From Candidatus Peribacterales bacterium (lineage in GTDB: Bacteria; Patescibacteriota; Gracilibacteria; Peribacterales; Peribacteraceae), in assembly GCA_021731345.1 (NCBI GenBank), contig JAKFXO010000078.1, positions 1 to 5,938 on the forward strand: a DNA stretch of 5,938 nt, read 5' to 3'. Shown here piece by piece: positions 5,128-5,938 of the stretch. The notes below the pieces were generated by a model that was not told the DNA's origin, did not search any database, and saw nothing but the letters and a program-made list of their open reading frames with translations. How positions within the stretch are numbered: position 1 is the first letter of the stretch; every line of letters starts with the position of its first letter. Position numbers and translations under genes: made by a program.

Positions 5128-5938
5128 ATGAAGAAGCGTTCTCCAAGTTCGGTTGATGAGGCGGTAAAGGCCATGAAGGCCGGAAAGTTTGTGATTGTCG
5201 TTGATGACGAAAATCGTGAGAACGAAGGTGACTTGGTCTTGGCTGCAGAATTTGCAACGGCGGAAAAACTGGCGTTCGTCATTCGTCATACCGGAGGAGT
5301 TGTGTGTTTGGCACTTAGCAACCAAATCGCCGACAGGCTTGATCTACCCGCTATGGTGAGCCGCAATACGAGCAAGCGTTCGACACCGTTCACCGTGAGC
5401 ATCGAAGCGAAAGACGGAGTGGATACGGGTATTTCTGCCGCAGATCGTGCAACGACCATTCTTACGGCGATGAATCCGCGCTCCGAGCCTGAAGATCTTC
5501 ACCGGCCTGGCCATGTCTTTCCGCTTCGCGCGCAGGATGGTGGCGTTCTCTGGCGCAGCGGTCATACTGAGGCTTCGGTTGATCTCTGTAAGATTGCAGG
5601 CTTGCGTGAAGGTGCGGTCATCAGCGAACTCATGAATGAAGATGGCACGATGATGAGACTTCCTGAGCTGAAGGCGTTTTCTAAGAAATTTCACATTCCG
5701 TTACTGACGGTGAAAGATCTCATCGGTCGGCGTCGCAAAGATGAGTCGCTCATCATGCTCGCAGCTCGCAGTGAGCTTGAAACTCGCTACGGACACTTTG
5801 AGATTTCGGTATACACGGATGTCCTTCATCGCAAAGAACACGTCGCACTCCGTATGGGCGAGGTGACATCTGAAAAGCCGGTTCTCGTACGCGTTCACTC
5901 AGAGTGCATCACTGGAGACGTCTTTGGTTCGCATCACT
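5128..5938 (+). CDS. ribBA: Bifunctional 3,4-dihydroxy-2-butanone 4-phosphate synthase / GTP cyclohydrolase II (3' end outside window)
   Basis: The N-terminal RibB domain converts ribulose 5-phosphate to dihydroxybutanone phosphate and formate. The C-terminal RibA domain opens GTP to the first pyrimidine of riboflavin synthesis. The 270 residues present hold a complete RibB domain (about 8-200): DDENRENEGD (26-35, the acidic metal/substrate loop), RHTGGVVC (53-60), DTGISAADRATT (99-110), RPGHVFPLRA (126-135) and the HTEASVDL segment (146-153). RibA begins near 205 and reaches RVHSECITGD (255-264). C260 corresponds to the first zinc-binding cysteine of GTP cyclohydrolase II; the other two lie past the window edge. 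The last partial codon begins with T, consistent with the expected Cys. The start is fixed by family alignment and an upstream stop. No Shine-Dalgarno is present, and the ATG lies 8 bases after an extended -10, so the message may be leaderless. Its products feed RibH and RibE upstream; ribD is not seen. Confidence 0.95.
   Translation, partial: MKKRSPSSVDEAVKAMKAGKFVIVVDDENRENEGDLVLAAEFATAEKLAFVIRHTGGVVCLALSNQIADRLDLPAMVSRNTSKRSTPFTVSIEAKDGVDTGISAADRATTILTAMNPRSEPEDLHRPGHVFPLRAQDGGVLWRSGHTEASVDLCKIAGLREGAVISELMNEDGTMMRLPELKAFSKKFHIPLLTVKDLIGRRRKDESLIMLAARSELETRYGHFEISVYTDVLHRKEHVALRMGEVTSEKPVLVRVHSECITGDVFGSHH

Noticed and set aside
1..5938. Alternative genetic code with TGA read as glycine, as in some candidate phyla
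   Set aside because: TGA ends tyrA, the aminotransferase, ribE and ribH at about the expected family lengths and is not found inside any of the genes.

Overview
The window is a compact run of seven protein genes, all on the + strand. It holds two biosynthetic blocks plus one surface-protein gene. No mobile element, tRNA, rRNA or CRISPR array was seen. The base composition looks balanced, near half G+C by eye. TGA ends several genes whose families clearly finish there, so the standard bacterial code applies. The likely source is an uncultured bacterium with a small, tightly packed genome. The surface protein has three SLH domains followed by a long poly-serine linker, and no start codon has a Shine-Dalgarno sequence. 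Together these recall the Peregrinibacteria/Peribacteria part of the Candidate Phyla Radiation. That placement is inference from style, not a database result.

Block 1 (1-2586) makes phenylalanine and tyrosine. It contains the C-terminal part of prephenate dehydrogenase (tyrA, running off the left edge), prephenate dehydratase (pheA, overlapping tyrA by the four bases ATGA), and a class I aspartate/aromatic aminotransferase. Prephenate is drawn to 4-hydroxyphenylpyruvate by TyrA or to phenylpyruvate by PheA, and the aminotransferase plausibly performs the last step of both branches. A 139-base gap before the aminotransferase is unusually rich in inverted and direct repeats and is the only sizeable non-coding stretch.

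Block 2 (2602-3628 and 5128-5938) makes riboflavin: riboflavin synthase (ribE), lumazine synthase (ribH, overlapping ribE by 14 bases), and the start of a bifunctional RibBA. RibBA supplies both precursors: dihydroxybutanone phosphate, and the first GTP-derived pyrimidine. ribD is not in the window. No FMN riboswitch is visible.

Between ribH and ribBA lies an exported protein (3692-5062) with a signal peptide, three SLH domains, a serine linker and two tandem PPC-like beta domains that share a conserved cysteine pair. A strong intrinsic terminator with a GCAA loop closes this gene. It is followed directly by an extended -10 element only 8 bases from the ribBA start codon. A similar element sits 9 bases before the ribE start, which suggests leaderless or near-leaderless transcription of both riboflavin units.
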